A program made the position numbers and the translations under genes. Shown one piece after another: positions 33,367 through 41,890 of a stretch of DNA of 64,000 bases. Numbering within the stretch: the stretch's first letter is position 1; each line of letters opens with the position of its first letter. Origin of the DNA: Propionicimonas sp. (GTDB taxonomy: Bacteria; Actinomycetota; Actinomycetes; Propionibacteriales; Propionibacteriaceae). The notes under the pieces are model-generated. The model made no database searches, had not been told where the DNA came from, and worked only from the letters and a program-made list of their open reading frames with translations. The stretch lies in contig NZ_JARKPQ010000342.1 in assembly GCF_029975155.1 (NCBI RefSeq), forward strand, positions 24,103-88,102, written 5' to 3'.

Positions 33367-34416
33367 GTGGCCGCACGGACGCTCACGCAGTACCTGCTGG
33401 ACGTCGGACGCCCCGACGAACGCCGCAACGACTACACCCACATCCTCAGCGCCGTCGCGGTGACGATGAAGCTCACCGCGGCGATGGTCAGCAGGGGTCC
33501 GCTGATCCTGGACGCCGCGACGCAGGCCGCGTCCCCGACGCGCCGGGACGTGAACCGCGCGCTGCGCCGGCTGACCACGAAGACCCTGCTCGCGCAGACC
33601 GAGGACATCGAACCGCTCGCCGCGATCTCCGTCGCCGGCAGCCAGGCCATCCGCCCGGTCTCCCCCACCGGGCGCTACCTGCTGCTGTTCGAGGGACTGC
33701 ACGGCGTGGGCAACCTGGCCGACAACCTGCCGGCGGGATCGGTGTTCTCCGTCCTCGAGCTGCCGCCGCACGACGGTCCGGTCACCGAGCAGGACTTCCT
33801 GCAGCCGGGCACCGCGCAGGTCGCGGCGGGCATCTCGCTGTACGGCTCCCGGACGGTGCTGGTGCTGACCACGGGCACCGGTGTGGACGGCTTCACACTC
33901 GACCGGGACGTGGGCAACTTCGTGCTCACCCACCCGCAGCTGCGGATCCCGGCGGAAGCCGACGTGTTCTCGATCAACGCCGCCGACGCGCCGCACTGGC
34001 CGGCTCCGGTGAAGCGGTACGTCGAGGAGTGCGTGCTCGGCGTGGACGGGCCGCGCGGCCACGACTTCAAGATGCGCTGGAACGCGTCCGCGCTGGTCGG
34101 GGCGTTCCGGGTGCTGAACTCCGGTGGGCTGTTCCTCGTCCCCGACACCGGCCGGACATCCGGCTGGCTGGCGCCGGTGCTGCACAACGCCGCCCCGCTC
34201 GCGATGCTGGCCGAGCAGGCCGGGGGCGCGGCCAGCACCGGGGGCCGGCGCGTGCTGGAGGTCGTGCCCGGGACCCTCGACGAGCGGGGGCCGATCTTCC
34301 TCGGCAGCGCCGGCGAGGTCGCCCGGCTGGAGCGCTACGTCGAGGAGCACGAGCAGGGCCGCGACGAGGAGTTCGAGCACCCCCTGTTCCACAACCGCAC
34401 CCTGTTCGCCGACTAG
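33367..34416 (+). CDS. Class I fructose-1,6-bisphosphatase-fold protein with degenerate metal site
   Basis: The 349-residue protein aligns with class I FBPase over its length: EQDFLQPGTAQVAAGISLYGS, GVDGFTLDRDVGNFVL, an Arg-Trp segment for the Arg-Tyr one, and PLAMLAEQAGGAASTGG with LGSAGEV near the end. The catalytic metal site is not conserved. The canonical DPLDGSSN is EGLHGVGN (109-116), so the two Asp ligands are Glu109 and His112. The SEE motif is Ser88-Val89-Ala90, and the Glu of YECNP is Asn274. Ordinary Mg-dependent FBPase activity is therefore doubtful. The GTG at 33367 has GAGGAGG seven bases upstream. PRK follows after 11 bases, so the two form an operon. A moonlighting, structural or altered enzyme is possible. 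Confidence 0.8.
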   Translation: MAARTLTQYLLDVGRPDERRNDYTHILSAVAVTMKLTAAMVSRGPLILDAATQAASPTRRDVNRALRRLTTKTLLAQTEDIEPLAAISVAGSQAIRPVSPTGRYLLLFEGLHGVGNLADNLPAGSVFSVLELPPHDGPVTEQDFLQPGTAQVAAGISLYGSRTVLVLTTGTGVDGFTLDRDVGNFVLTHPQLRIPAEADVFSINAADAPHWPAPVKRYVEECVLGVDGPRGHDFKMRWNASALVGAFRVLNSGGLFLVPDTGRTSGWLAPVLHNAAPLAMLAEQAGGAASTGGRRVLEVVPGTLDERGPIFLGSAGEVARLERYVEEHEQGRDEEFEHPLFHNRTLFAD

Positions 34417-34427
34417 GAGGAGAGACA

Positions 34428-35318
34428 GTGTCACGCGCGCATCCGGTGGTGGCGATCACGGGCTCGTCGGGAGCAGGGACGAGCACGATCACCGACACCT
34501 TCGCCCAGATCTTCGCCCGCGAGGGGGTCACCTCGGCGGTCGTGCACGGCGACTCGTTCCACCGCTACGACCGGGCGGGCATGAAGCAGGCCTACGCCGA
34601 GGCCGCGGCGTCCGGCAAGCCCGAACTCAGCCACTTCGGGCCGGACGCGAACCTGTTCGCAGAGCTCGAGGAGCTGTTCCGCCAGTACGGCAGGGACGGC
34701 ACCGGCCGCACCCGCAACTACGTCCACGATGCGGAGGAGTCCGTCCAGTTCGGCCAGGAGCCCGGCACCTTCACCCCGTGGGAACCCCTGCCCGAGGGCA
34801 CCGACCTGCTCTACTACGAGGGCCTGCACGGCGCCGTCAAGACCGACACCGTCGACCTCGCCAAGCACGTCGACCTGCTGATCGGGGTGGTGCCGATCAT
34901 CAACCTGGAGTGGATCCAGAAGCTGCACCGCGACCGGACCAAGCGCGGCTACTCCACCGAGGCCGTCACGGACACCATCCTGCGCCGCATGCCGGACTAC
35001 GTGCACTACATCTGCCCGCAGTTCAGCCGCACCCACATCAACTTCCAGCGGGTGCCGGTGGTGGACACCTCCAACCCGTTCATCGCCCGCTGGATCCCCA
35101 CGCCCGACGAGTCCATGGTCGTGATCCGGTTCGCCGACCCCCGCGGGATCGACTTCCCCTACCTGCGCTCGATGATCGACGGCTCGTTCATGTCCCGGGC
35201 CAACAGCATCGTCATCCCCGGCGGCAAGCTCGACCTCGCCATGCAGTTGATCTTCACCCCGCTGATCTGGCGACTCGTCGACAACGCCCGCAAGGAGAAG
35301 GTGCGCGGCCGCAGCTGA
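34428..35318 (+). CDS. cbbP: Phosphoribulokinase (CbbP, proteobacterial type)
   Basis: The 296-residue kinase makes ribulose 1,5-bisphosphate, the RuBisCO substrate. It matches the octameric proteobacterial PRK: P-loop GSSGAGTST (residues 12-20), catalytic Asp in HGDSFHRYDRAGMK, LLYYEGLHGAV, INLEWIQKLHRDRTKRGYSTEAV and QRVPVVDTSNPF. The GTG at 34428 has GGAGGAG upstream. The motifs look intact. It lies in one operon with the FBPase-fold gene and opposite cbbM; cbbA and transketolase are not in the window. Confidence 0.95.
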   Translation: MSRAHPVVAITGSSGAGTSTITDTFAQIFAREGVTSAVVHGDSFHRYDRAGMKQAYAEAAASGKPELSHFGPDANLFAELEELFRQYGRDGTGRTRNYVHDAEESVQFGQEPGTFTPWEPLPEGTDLLYYEGLHGAVKTDTVDLAKHVDLLIGVVPIINLEWIQKLHRDRTKRGYSTEAVTDTILRRMPDYVHYICPQFSRTHINFQRVPVVDTSNPFIARWIPTPDESMVVIRFADPRGIDFPYLRSMIDGSFMSRANSIVIPGGKLDLAMQLIFTPLIWRLVDNARKEKVRGRS

Positions 35319-35377
35319 GCCGTCGACAGACCGCTGGGTGCGCCGGGAATCTCCGCGAGCACCTAACCGGACTCAGT

Positions 35378-35544
35378 GACTGCCACCTTTCTTGGCCAAC
35401 TCAGGCTGTTTCGGACGGCCGGAATCCTGACTGCCAGGTTCTTCGGGTTGTGAAGCCCGGAAACGGCGGCACATGCCGGGAAAAGTGGCAGTCATCCGCG
35501 GACGCGGTCGGCGCGGCCGCGGAAAGCCGGGAAAACTGGCAGTC
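35378..35544. repeat. Four-copy inverted repeat GACTGCCA...CCGG
   Basis: GACTGCCACCTTTCTTGGCC (35378-35397) and GACTGCCAGGTTCTTCGGG (35429-35447) are followed by the inverted forms GCCGGGAAAAGTGGCAGTC (35475-35493) and GCCGGGAAAACTGGCAGTC (35526-35544). It lies in the ~640-base gap after cbbP, where no gene was found. Confidence 0.7.
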
Positions 35545-35565
35545 GCCCGTCGAGCGGCGCCGCAA

Positions 35566-35735
35566 CAGACCGCTGGTCGACCGCAGCAGACCGCTGGTCG
35601 ACCGCAACAGACCGCTGCTCGGCCGCAACAGACCGCTGGTCGACCGCAACAGACCGCTGGTCGAGCTTGTCGAGACCGGTCACCACGTCTCGACAGGCTC
35701 GACGACCGCTGGGGGGTGGCTCGACGACCGCTGGG
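35566..35735. repeat. 21-bp tandem array CAGACCGCTGGTCGACCGCAA and hairpin
   Basis: Five units begin at 35566, 35587, 35608, 35629 and 35650. The last runs into a hairpin of the dispersed GTCGAGCTTGTCGAGACC family and two further CGACGACCGCTGGGGG units. The rest of the gap to 35958 contains one more CTCGTCGAGCTCGTCGAGACG copy (near 35840) but no gene. Confidence 0.8.
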
Positions 35736-35958
35736 GGCGACTCGCTCGGCGGGGACGACGCCCTCACCGTCCGCCGGACGCTGCCGTCCCTGCGCCGGTC
35801 GATCGTCGGCGCCTGTGAGTCCTCGATACCGCTCGTCGAGTTCGTCGAGCTCGTCGAGACGCATGGGCGTGGGTACGTACCTTCGACCACCGACAGATCC
35901 CTCGCCCGCACGTCGACGCTCAACCGACCGGCGGCCCGGGTTTGGGTTGGGGCCTTCG

Positions 35959-36951
35959 CTATCCGATCAGCCAGCGGGTGGTCGCCACGTACTCCTCGCC
36001 CGGGCGGAGCACGGTACTGGGGAAGGACGGCTGGTTGGGCGAGTCGGGGAAGTGCTGGGTCTCCAGGGCGATCCCGGCGCGACGGGGGTAGGCGATACCG
36101 GACGTGCCGACCTGCGTGCCGTCGAAGTGCTCGCCGCTGTAGACCTGCAGGCCGGGCTGGTCGCTCTGCACGATCAGCGTGAGCCCGTCCGGGCCGGTCA
36201 GCCGGCAGTGCTCGCGCATCCCGGTGCCGTCCACGACGAAGTTGTGGTCCCAGCCGCCGCGGCGGGTCAGCCCCTCGGCCTCGGCCGCATCGCGTGCCGC
36301 CCCGAACCGGCGCCCGGAGCGGAAGTCGGCAGCGGAACCGGTGACATCGCGTATCTCCCCGATGGGAATGCCGTCGCCGTGGTTGGGGGTGTACCGCGAC
36401 GCGTGGACGGTCAGCACGTGGTCGTCGGTGTCGCGGCCGGAATCCTCGCCGTCGAGGGTGAAGTAGGGGTGGGTGGTCAGGTTCACCACGGTCGGAGCGT
36501 CGGTGGTCGCCCGGTAGGCGATCTGCGCGCCACCGGGGACGAGCTCGTAGCGCGCCGACACCGTCAGCTCACCGGGATAGCCCTGGTCGCCGTCCGGGCT
36601 GGTCAGGGTGAACTCGACCCAGTCGGCGCCCTGACCGGCCACCGTCCACTCCCGGGCGTGGAAGCCGTCCGTCCCGCCGTGCAGCTGGTTCGGCGGCTCG
36701 TTCACGTCCAGGTCGTGGGTCACCCCGTCCAGGCTGAACCGGGCACCGGCGATCCGGTTGGCGAACCGGCCCACCGTCATGCCCAGGTACCGGTTGGCGC
36801 CCAGGTAGTCGCCGACGTCCCGCGCGCCCAGCACGATGTTGCGCCAGCTGCCGTCCGGCAGCCTCACCTCGAACCGGCGCAGCGTCGCGCCGAGGGCGAG
36901 CAGCTCGAGCCGGACGTCGGCACCTTCGAGCCGGATGGGGCTGCTGGACAT
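35959..36951 (-). CDS. galM: Aldose 1-epimerase (galactose mutarotase family)
   Basis: The 330-residue protein carries the mutarotase signature: LGMTVGRFANRIAGA, NQLHGGTDGFHAREW (active-site His), VNLTTHPYFTLDG (second His and Asp) and YSGEHFDGTQ, with the catalytic Glu in IALETQHFPDSPNQPSFP. It converts alpha- and beta-anomers of aldoses. The ATG at 36951 has AAGGAG six bases upstream. It is the last gene of the ytfQRT-yjfF-lacI-galM operon, so its sugar is likely the transported one. Confidence 0.88.
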   Translation of the reverse strand: MSSSPIRLEGADVRLELLALGATLRRFEVRLPDGSWRNIVLGARDVGDYLGANRYLGMTVGRFANRIAGARFSLDGVTHDLDVNEPPNQLHGGTDGFHAREWTVAGQGADWVEFTLTSPDGDQGYPGELTVSARYELVPGGAQIAYRATTDAPTVVNLTTHPYFTLDGEDSGRDTDDHVLTVHASRYTPNHGDGIPIGEIRDVTGSAADFRSGRRFGAARDAAEAEGLTRRGGWDHNFVVDGTGMREHCRLTGPDGLTLIVQSDQPGLQVYSGEHFDGTQVGTSGIAYPRRAGIALETQHFPDSPNQPSFPSTVLRPGEEYVATTRWLIG

Positions 36952-37019
36952 GGGATTCTCCTTCGTGAGGCGTGGGCTGGGACGGTGGGTTTCGACAGGC
37001 TCAACCAGCGGCCGGGAGC

Positions 37020-38051
37020 TCAACCAGTGGCGGGCCTGTGCGGTGGCGCGGTGCTGGCGCGCAGCACCAATTGCGGCACCCGCAGCAGCGGGTTGGGCGC
37101 CTGTTCGTCGGTGAGCACGGCCAGCACCACACCCATGGTGTCGCGGCCGAGTTGGGCGAAATCCTGGTGCATGGTGGTCAGCGGCGGGGTGAAGTGCGCG
37201 GCCTCCGGGATGTCGTCGAAGCCGATCACGCTCACCGTTCCCGGCACGGCCAGGCCGGCCTCGGTGAGCGCGTGGATCAGGCCGAGCGCCATCTGGTCGT
37301 TGCCGCAGAACACCGCCGAGAACGGTCCGCCTTCGGCCAGCAGCCGGCAGCCCGCGTCGTAGCCGCTGGCCGGCGACCAGTCGCCGATGATCGGCTCGTG
37401 CGCGACCAGTCCGTTCTCGCCCAGGGCGTCCCGCCAGCCGCGGATGCGCTCCAGCGCGTCCATCGAGTCGATCGGCCCGGCGACGTGCCGGATCTCGGCG
37501 TGCCCGAGGTCGATCAGGTGCCGGACGGCGCGCCGCGCGCCCTGGTACTGGTCGAGCGACACCCGGTGCAGCCCCGACCCCTGGGACACCACGGCGAGGA
37601 ACGGGACCCCCAGCTCCATGCCCTGCAGGATGGCGAGCGTCGACCGGTTGGACGTGATCAGGACGATCGCCTCGACGTTCTGCCGGACCAGCACCTCCGC
37701 GGCCTGGCGCAACGCCGCCGCGTCGGCCTGCAGGAGGCTGGCCATGATCACCGCGTAGCGCTCCTCCCTCGCGGCCTCGTTGAAGTAGACCGCCGTCGTG
37801 GACGGTCCGAACTCCGGAGCCCCGGTGGTGATCAGGCCGATCGTCCGGGACCGCCTGGTGACCAGGGCCCGGGCGGCGGGCGAGGGGATGTAGCGCAGCT
37901 GCTTGATCGCCCGTTCCACCCGTTCCCGGGTGGCCGGACGGACGTTGGGCAGGTCGTTGAGCACGCGGGAGACGGTCTGGTGGGACACACCGGCCAGGCG
38001 GGCCACATCGAAGATGGTGGCTGCCTTGGTGCGTTCGTTCTCCGTCGTCAC
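37020..38051 (-). CDS. LacI-family transcriptional regulator
   Basis: The 343-residue protein starts with a LacI HTH (ATIFDVARLAGVSHQTVSRVLNDLPNV) and hinge (YIPSPAARAL), followed by a periplasmic-binding-like sensor domain with VIGFDDIPEAAHFTPPLTT. GTG at 38051 is preferred; the longer in-frame start at 38114 would translate a perfect operator-like palindrome (38098-38112). The gene lies between the transporter and galM, so it probably regulates this sugar operon and may be released by the imported sugar. Confidence 0.82.
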   Translation of the reverse strand: MTTENERTKAATIFDVARLAGVSHQTVSRVLNDLPNVRPATRERVERAIKQLRYIPSPAARALVTRRSRTIGLITTGAPEFGPSTTAVYFNEAAREERYAVIMASLLQADAAALRQAAEVLVRQNVEAIVLITSNRSTLAILQGMELGVPFLAVVSQGSGLHRVSLDQYQGARRAVRHLIDLGHAEIRHVAGPIDSMDALERIRGWRDALGENGLVAHEPIIGDWSPASGYDAGCRLLAEGGPFSAVFCGNDQMALGLIHALTEAGLAVPGTVSVIGFDDIPEAAHFTPPLTTMHQDFAQLGRDTMGVVLAVLTDEQAPNPLLRVPQLVLRASTAPPHRPATG

Positions 38052-38097
38052 GCTGCCTGCCGTCCCGGGCTTGGGCCTGGCGGACGCGGCCCCGGAA

Positions 38098-38112
38098 GTC
38101 GATGTTATCGAC
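38098..38112. promoter_or_regulatory. LacI-type operator candidate (GTCGAT-GTT-ATCGAC)
   Basis: A perfect inverted repeat with 6-base arms and a 3-base centre lies 47 bases upstream of the lacI start. LacI-family operators are usually such palindromes, so autoregulation is plausible. Confidence 0.45.
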
Positions 38113-38117
38113 ACAGG

Positions 38118-39131
38118 TCAGGTCCGTCTGGACGTGAGCACCTTCTGCAGGATGATGAACACCAGCAGGAGCGCACCGATGAAGATCTTCGTCCACCAGG
38201 AGCTCAGCGTGCCCTCGAAGCTGATGATGGTCTGGATCAGCCCCAGCACCAGCACGCCCAGCGCCGAGCCGAGGACGAAGCCGTAGCCGCCGGTCAGCAG
38301 CGTGCCGCCGATCACCACGGCCGCGATCGCGTCCAGTTCGGTGCCGACCGCCGTCAGAGCGTACCCGGACAGCGTGTAGAAGGCGTAGAGGATCCCCGCG
38401 AGACCCGAGCAGAAGCCGCTGACCACGTAGACCAGCACCTTTGTCCGGGACGTGGGCAGGCCCATCAGCATGCCGGACTGCTCACCACCGCCGATCGCGT
38501 AGGCGGTGCGGCCGAAACGGGTGTACTGGAGCACCCAGACCGCCACGACCAGCACCACGAGTGCGATGATCACGCTCGGGGTGATGCTCATCCGGTAGCC
38601 CAGCGGGATCCGGGTGTTCGCCATGGCGACGAAGAACGGGTGGTCGATCGTGATCGACTCCTTGGCGATGATGTAGCACAGGCCTCTGGCCAGGAACATG
38701 GCCGCCAGCGTCGCGATGAACGGCTGGACGGCGAACACGTGGATCATCAGCCCGACCAGCAGGCCCAGCACCGACGTGGCCACCAGGATCAGGGCGATCA
38801 CCACGACCGGATCCCAGCCGGTCTGCAGCAGCCGGGCGGCGATGATCGTCGAGAGCGCCACCACCGCGCCCACCGAGAGGTCGATGCCGCCGGTGATGAT
38901 CACGAAGCTCATCCCCACCGCGAGCACGATCAGGTAGGCGTTGTCGATCAGCAGGTTGAGCAGCACCTGGCCGGCGAAGAAGCCGTGGTAGCGCAGGCCA
39001 CCGACCGCGTACATGAGCACGAACAGCACGGCGGTGACCAGCACCGGACCGGACTTCGGGCTGGTGAACACCTCGGTGGTCTTGCGCCAGGCGCGGGCCA
39101 GCCCCGAGGACGGGGTCGCGAGGGCGGTCAT
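38118..39131 (-). CDS. yjfF: Sugar ABC importer permease, YjfF type
   Basis: The 337-residue protein has about nine hydrophobic segments and the ribose/galactofuranose-importer pattern: VLAVGMSFVIITGGIDLSVGAVVALS (the EAA-like loop of this class) and GTELDAIAAVVIGGTLLTGGYGFVLGSALG. It forms one half of the transmembrane channel with YtfT. Its start overlaps the ytfT stop by four bases (ATGA), showing translational coupling. Confidence 0.9.
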   Translation of the reverse strand: MTALATPSSGLARAWRKTTEVFTSPKSGPVLVTAVLFVLMYAVGGLRYHGFFAGQVLLNLLIDNAYLIVLAVGMSFVIITGGIDLSVGAVVALSTIIAARLLQTGWDPVVVIALILVATSVLGLLVGLMIHVFAVQPFIATLAAMFLARGLCYIIAKESITIDHPFFVAMANTRIPLGYRMSITPSVIIALVVLVVAVWVLQYTRFGRTAYAIGGGEQSGMLMGLPTSRTKVLVYVVSGFCSGLAGILYAFYTLSGYALTAVGTELDAIAAVVIGGTLLTGGYGFVLGSALGVLVLGLIQTIISFEGTLSSWWTKIFIGALLLVFIILQKVLTSRRT

Positions 39132-40189
39132 CGGGTCACCGCCAGGTCGGCCACCGGCTTCGACGTCCGGGTTCGCGAGCGCGACCGCCAGCGGGCGAAC
39201 GCCGCGGCGGTGGTCGGCGACTGCAGCAGGCAGACCGCGGTGACGACCGCCGCCTTGAAGACCATGGTGGCGATCGGGGGGATGCCCACCGTGTAGACCG
39301 TCGTGACCAGGGTCTGGATGACGAGGGCGCCGACCAGGGTGCCCGCCAGCGAGTAGCGCCCGCCGTTCAGCGAGGTGCCGCCGATCACGACGGCGAGGAT
39401 CGCGTCCAGCTCGATGAACAGGCCGGTGTTGTTGGCGTCCGCGGCGGTCTGGTTGGACGTGAGGATGAGCCCGGCGATCGCCGCCAGGACCGCACAGAAG
39501 GCGTAGACGGTGAAGATCAGGCCGCGGGCCCGGACGCCGGCCTGGCGGCTGGCTTCCGGGTTGATGCCCACGCTCTCGATCAGCAGGCCGAGCGCGGTCC
39601 GGCGGGTCAGCAGCGCCGCCGCCGCGAAGATCAGGACGCCGACGATCGTCGCCACCGGGATCCCGGCCAGGAAGCCGGCACCGAGGAACTTGAACGGGTC
39701 GCTGCGGACGGTGAGGATCTGGCCCTCGGTGATCAGCATCGCGATGCCGCGTCCGGCGGTCATCAGGATCAGGGTCGCGATGATCGGCTGGATGTTCAGC
39801 ACGGCCACCAGGAAGCCGTTCCAGATGCCCATCAGCAGCGCGAGGCCGACCGCGGCGAGCACCGCGACGCCGACGGTGCCGACACTGTTCGGATCGCTCG
39901 AGCCGAGGATGATCGAGCAGGCCACCGCGCCCGCGATCGCGCAGATCGACCCGACGGAGAGGTCGATCCCCCGGGTGGCGATCACCAGGGTCATCCCGAC
40001 GGCGATGATCAGCGTCGGCGCGCCGTTGCGCAGGATGTCGATGAGGCTGCCGAACAGGTGGCCCTCGCTGTTGATCGTGATCGAGAGGAAGTCGGGCACC
40101 GCGACCACGTTGACCACGAGCAACGCGATCAGCATGACCACGGGCCAGAACAGGCGGTGGCCGAGGGCCCGGCCCAGGATGTCTCTCAT
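39128..40189 (-). CDS. ytfT: Sugar ABC importer permease, YtfT type
   Basis: The 353-residue permease resembles YtfT: IIAVGMTLVIATRGIDLSVGSICAIAGAVAC and IELDAILAVVIGGTSLNGGRYSLAGTLVGALV. The ATG at 40189 overlaps the ytfR stop. With YjfF it makes the heterodimeric pore of a carbohydrate importer. Confidence 0.9.
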   Translation of the reverse strand: MRDILGRALGHRLFWPVVMLIALLVVNVVAVPDFLSITINSEGHLFGSLIDILRNGAPTLIIAVGMTLVIATRGIDLSVGSICAIAGAVACSIILGSSDPNSVGTVGVAVLAAVGLALLMGIWNGFLVAVLNIQPIIATLILMTAGRGIAMLITEGQILTVRSDPFKFLGAGFLAGIPVATIVGVLIFAAAALLTRRTALGLLIESVGINPEASRQAGVRARGLIFTVYAFCAVLAAIAGLILTSNQTAADANNTGLFIELDAILAVVIGGTSLNGGRYSLAGTLVGALVIQTLVTTVYTVGIPPIATMVFKAAVVTAVCLLQSPTTAAAFARWRSRSRTRTSKPVADLAVTR

Positions 40190-41778
40190 GATGCGGCTCC
40201 GGTGGGTTCGGGTTCGGCGGCTCCCTCGGCGATGAGCGCGAGCAGGTCGTCGACGTCCAGGCCCTCGTTGGGCAGGTCGGCGACCTTCTGCCGGTCGCGG
40301 AGCACCACGATCCGGTGGCTCAGCCGGAGCACCTCTTCCAGTTCGGCCGAGATGAACAGCACGCTCATCCCGTTCTCCGACAGCGAATAGACCAGTTTCT
40401 GGATCTCGGCCTTGGCGCCCACGTCGATGCCGCGGGTCGGCTCGTCCAGGATCAGCAGGCGGGGAGCGATCGCCAGCCATCGCGCCAGCAGCACCTTCTG
40501 CTGGTTGCCGCCGGACAGGTTGCGCACCAGCGCGTCCGCATCGGGGGTCTTGATGTTGAGGGCCTCGATGTAACTGGCCGCCAGTTCGTCCTGGCGCTTC
40601 CGGGGGATCGGACGGAACCAGCCGCGGTCGGCCTGGAGGGCGAGGACGATGTTGTCCCGCACGCTCAGCTCGTCCACGATGCCCTCCGCCCGGCGGTTCT
40701 CCGAGGAGTAGGCGATCCGGTGCTTGATCGCCTGTCTCGGCGTCCGCAGCTTGAGGGGCTCGCCGTTGACGGTCAGCTGGCCGCCGTCCGCACGATCGAC
40801 GCCGCCGACGAGGCGGGCCACCTCGGTGCGTCCCGAACCCAGGAGCCCGGCGAAGCCGACCACTTCACCGGCCCCGATGGTGAGGTCGACGGGGGCGATC
40901 GCGCCCTTGCGGGTGATCTCGCTGGCGGTCAGGAAGGGCTCGACCCCGTCCGCCCGCTCGAGGTCGTGCTCGGTCGAGTGGACCTTGCTCTCCAGGTCGG
41001 CGAGCGTGGAGAGCTCCTTGCCGATCATCGCCTGGACCAGGTCGATGCGCAGGAGCTCGTGGGTGAGGTACTCCCCCACCAGTTGGCCGTTGCGCAGGAC
41101 GGTGAGCCGGTCGCTGATCTCGTAGACCTGGTCGAGGAAGTGGCTGACGAACAGGATCGCGACGCCCGACTTCTTGAGACTGCGGATCACGCGGAACAGC
41201 TCCGCGACCTCTTCGACGTCCAGGCTGGACGTCGGCTCGTCGAGGATCAGTACCTTGGCCTGCACGTCGATCGCCCGGGCGATCGCGACCAGCTGCTGGA
41301 TCGCCAGCGAGTGCGAGTTGAGCAGCGAGTTGGGATCGATGTCCAGGTGCAGGCCCTCGAGGATCTCCGCCGCCCGGCGGCGCATGGCCCGCCAGTCGAT
41401 GCCGCCCAGGCGCCGGGGTTCGCGGCCGAGCATGACGTTCTCCGCGACGGTGAGGTTCCCCAGCAGGTTCACCTCCTGGTAGACGGTGCTGATGCCGGCC
41501 GCCTGGGCCTGCGCGGGCTCGTTGAAGGTGACCGTGCGGCCGTCCAGCCGGATCACTCCGGCGTCGATGCTGTAGACGCCGGTGAGCGCCTTGATCAGGG
41601 TGGACTTGCCGGCACCGTTCTCTCCCATCAGCGAGTGGACCTCGCCGGGGAACATCCGGAAGTCGACGCCGTCGAGGGCCTTGACGCCGGGGAAGGTGAT
41701 CGAGATGTCGGTCATCTCGACCACCGGCGCCGGCTGGTCGGCCACGGCTGCCGCGGGTGCGCGAGTGCTGTCAGGCAT
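40186..41778 (-). CDS. ytfR: Sugar ABC importer ATPase, YtfR type (double ABC)
   Basis: The 530-residue protein contains two ABC domains. The first has Walker A GENGAGKST near 53 and SIQQL-like signature NSHSLAIQQLVAIARAI with LILDEPTSSLD. The second, from ~295, has a degenerate P-loop (GLLGSGRTEVAR), LSGGNQQKVLLARWL and LLILDEPTRGIDVGAK. This two-domain layout is standard for ribose/galactofuranose-type importers, with one catalytic site weakened. Confidence 0.92.
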   Translation of the reverse strand: MPDSTRAPAAAVADQPAPVVEMTDISITFPGVKALDGVDFRMFPGEVHSLMGENGAGKSTLIKALTGVYSIDAGVIRLDGRTVTFNEPAQAQAAGISTVYQEVNLLGNLTVAENVMLGREPRRLGGIDWRAMRRRAAEILEGLHLDIDPNSLLNSHSLAIQQLVAIARAIDVQAKVLILDEPTSSLDVEEVAELFRVIRSLKKSGVAILFVSHFLDQVYEISDRLTVLRNGQLVGEYLTHELLRIDLVQAMIGKELSTLADLESKVHSTEHDLERADGVEPFLTASEITRKGAIAPVDLTIGAGEVVGFAGLLGSGRTEVARLVGGVDRADGGQLTVNGEPLKLRTPRQAIKHRIAYSSENRRAEGIVDELSVRDNIVLALQADRGWFRPIPRKRQDELAASYIEALNIKTPDADALVRNLSGGNQQKVLLARWLAIAPRLLILDEPTRGIDVGAKAEIQKLVYSLSENGMSVLFISAELEEVLRLSHRIVVLRDRQKVADLPNEGLDVDDLLALIAEGAAEPEPTGAAS

Positions 41779-41828
41779 TCGGGGAGCTCATTTCGTCCAA
41801 CGGTGTGTGGGACAGGCTATGGCGCCGC

Positions 41829-41859
41829 GGTGGGCGCGCGGAACGGCCGCGCGCCCACC
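41829..41859. promoter_or_regulatory. Intercistronic 13-bp GC hairpin between ytfQ and ytfR
   Basis: GGTGGGCGCGCGG and CCGCGCGCCCACC enclose AACGG. It lies 32 bases after the ytfQ stop. Such a stem can block 3' exonucleases or cause partial termination, giving more binding protein than channel from one transcript. Confidence 0.65.
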
Positions 41860-41890
41860 CGGTGCCGGGGGTTCGTACGTCGCCGGTGGC

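Noticed and set aside
35566..35666. Possible CRISPR array in the gap after cbbP
   Set aside because: The five 21-base units are contiguous with no unique spacers and derive from a dispersed hairpin repeat.
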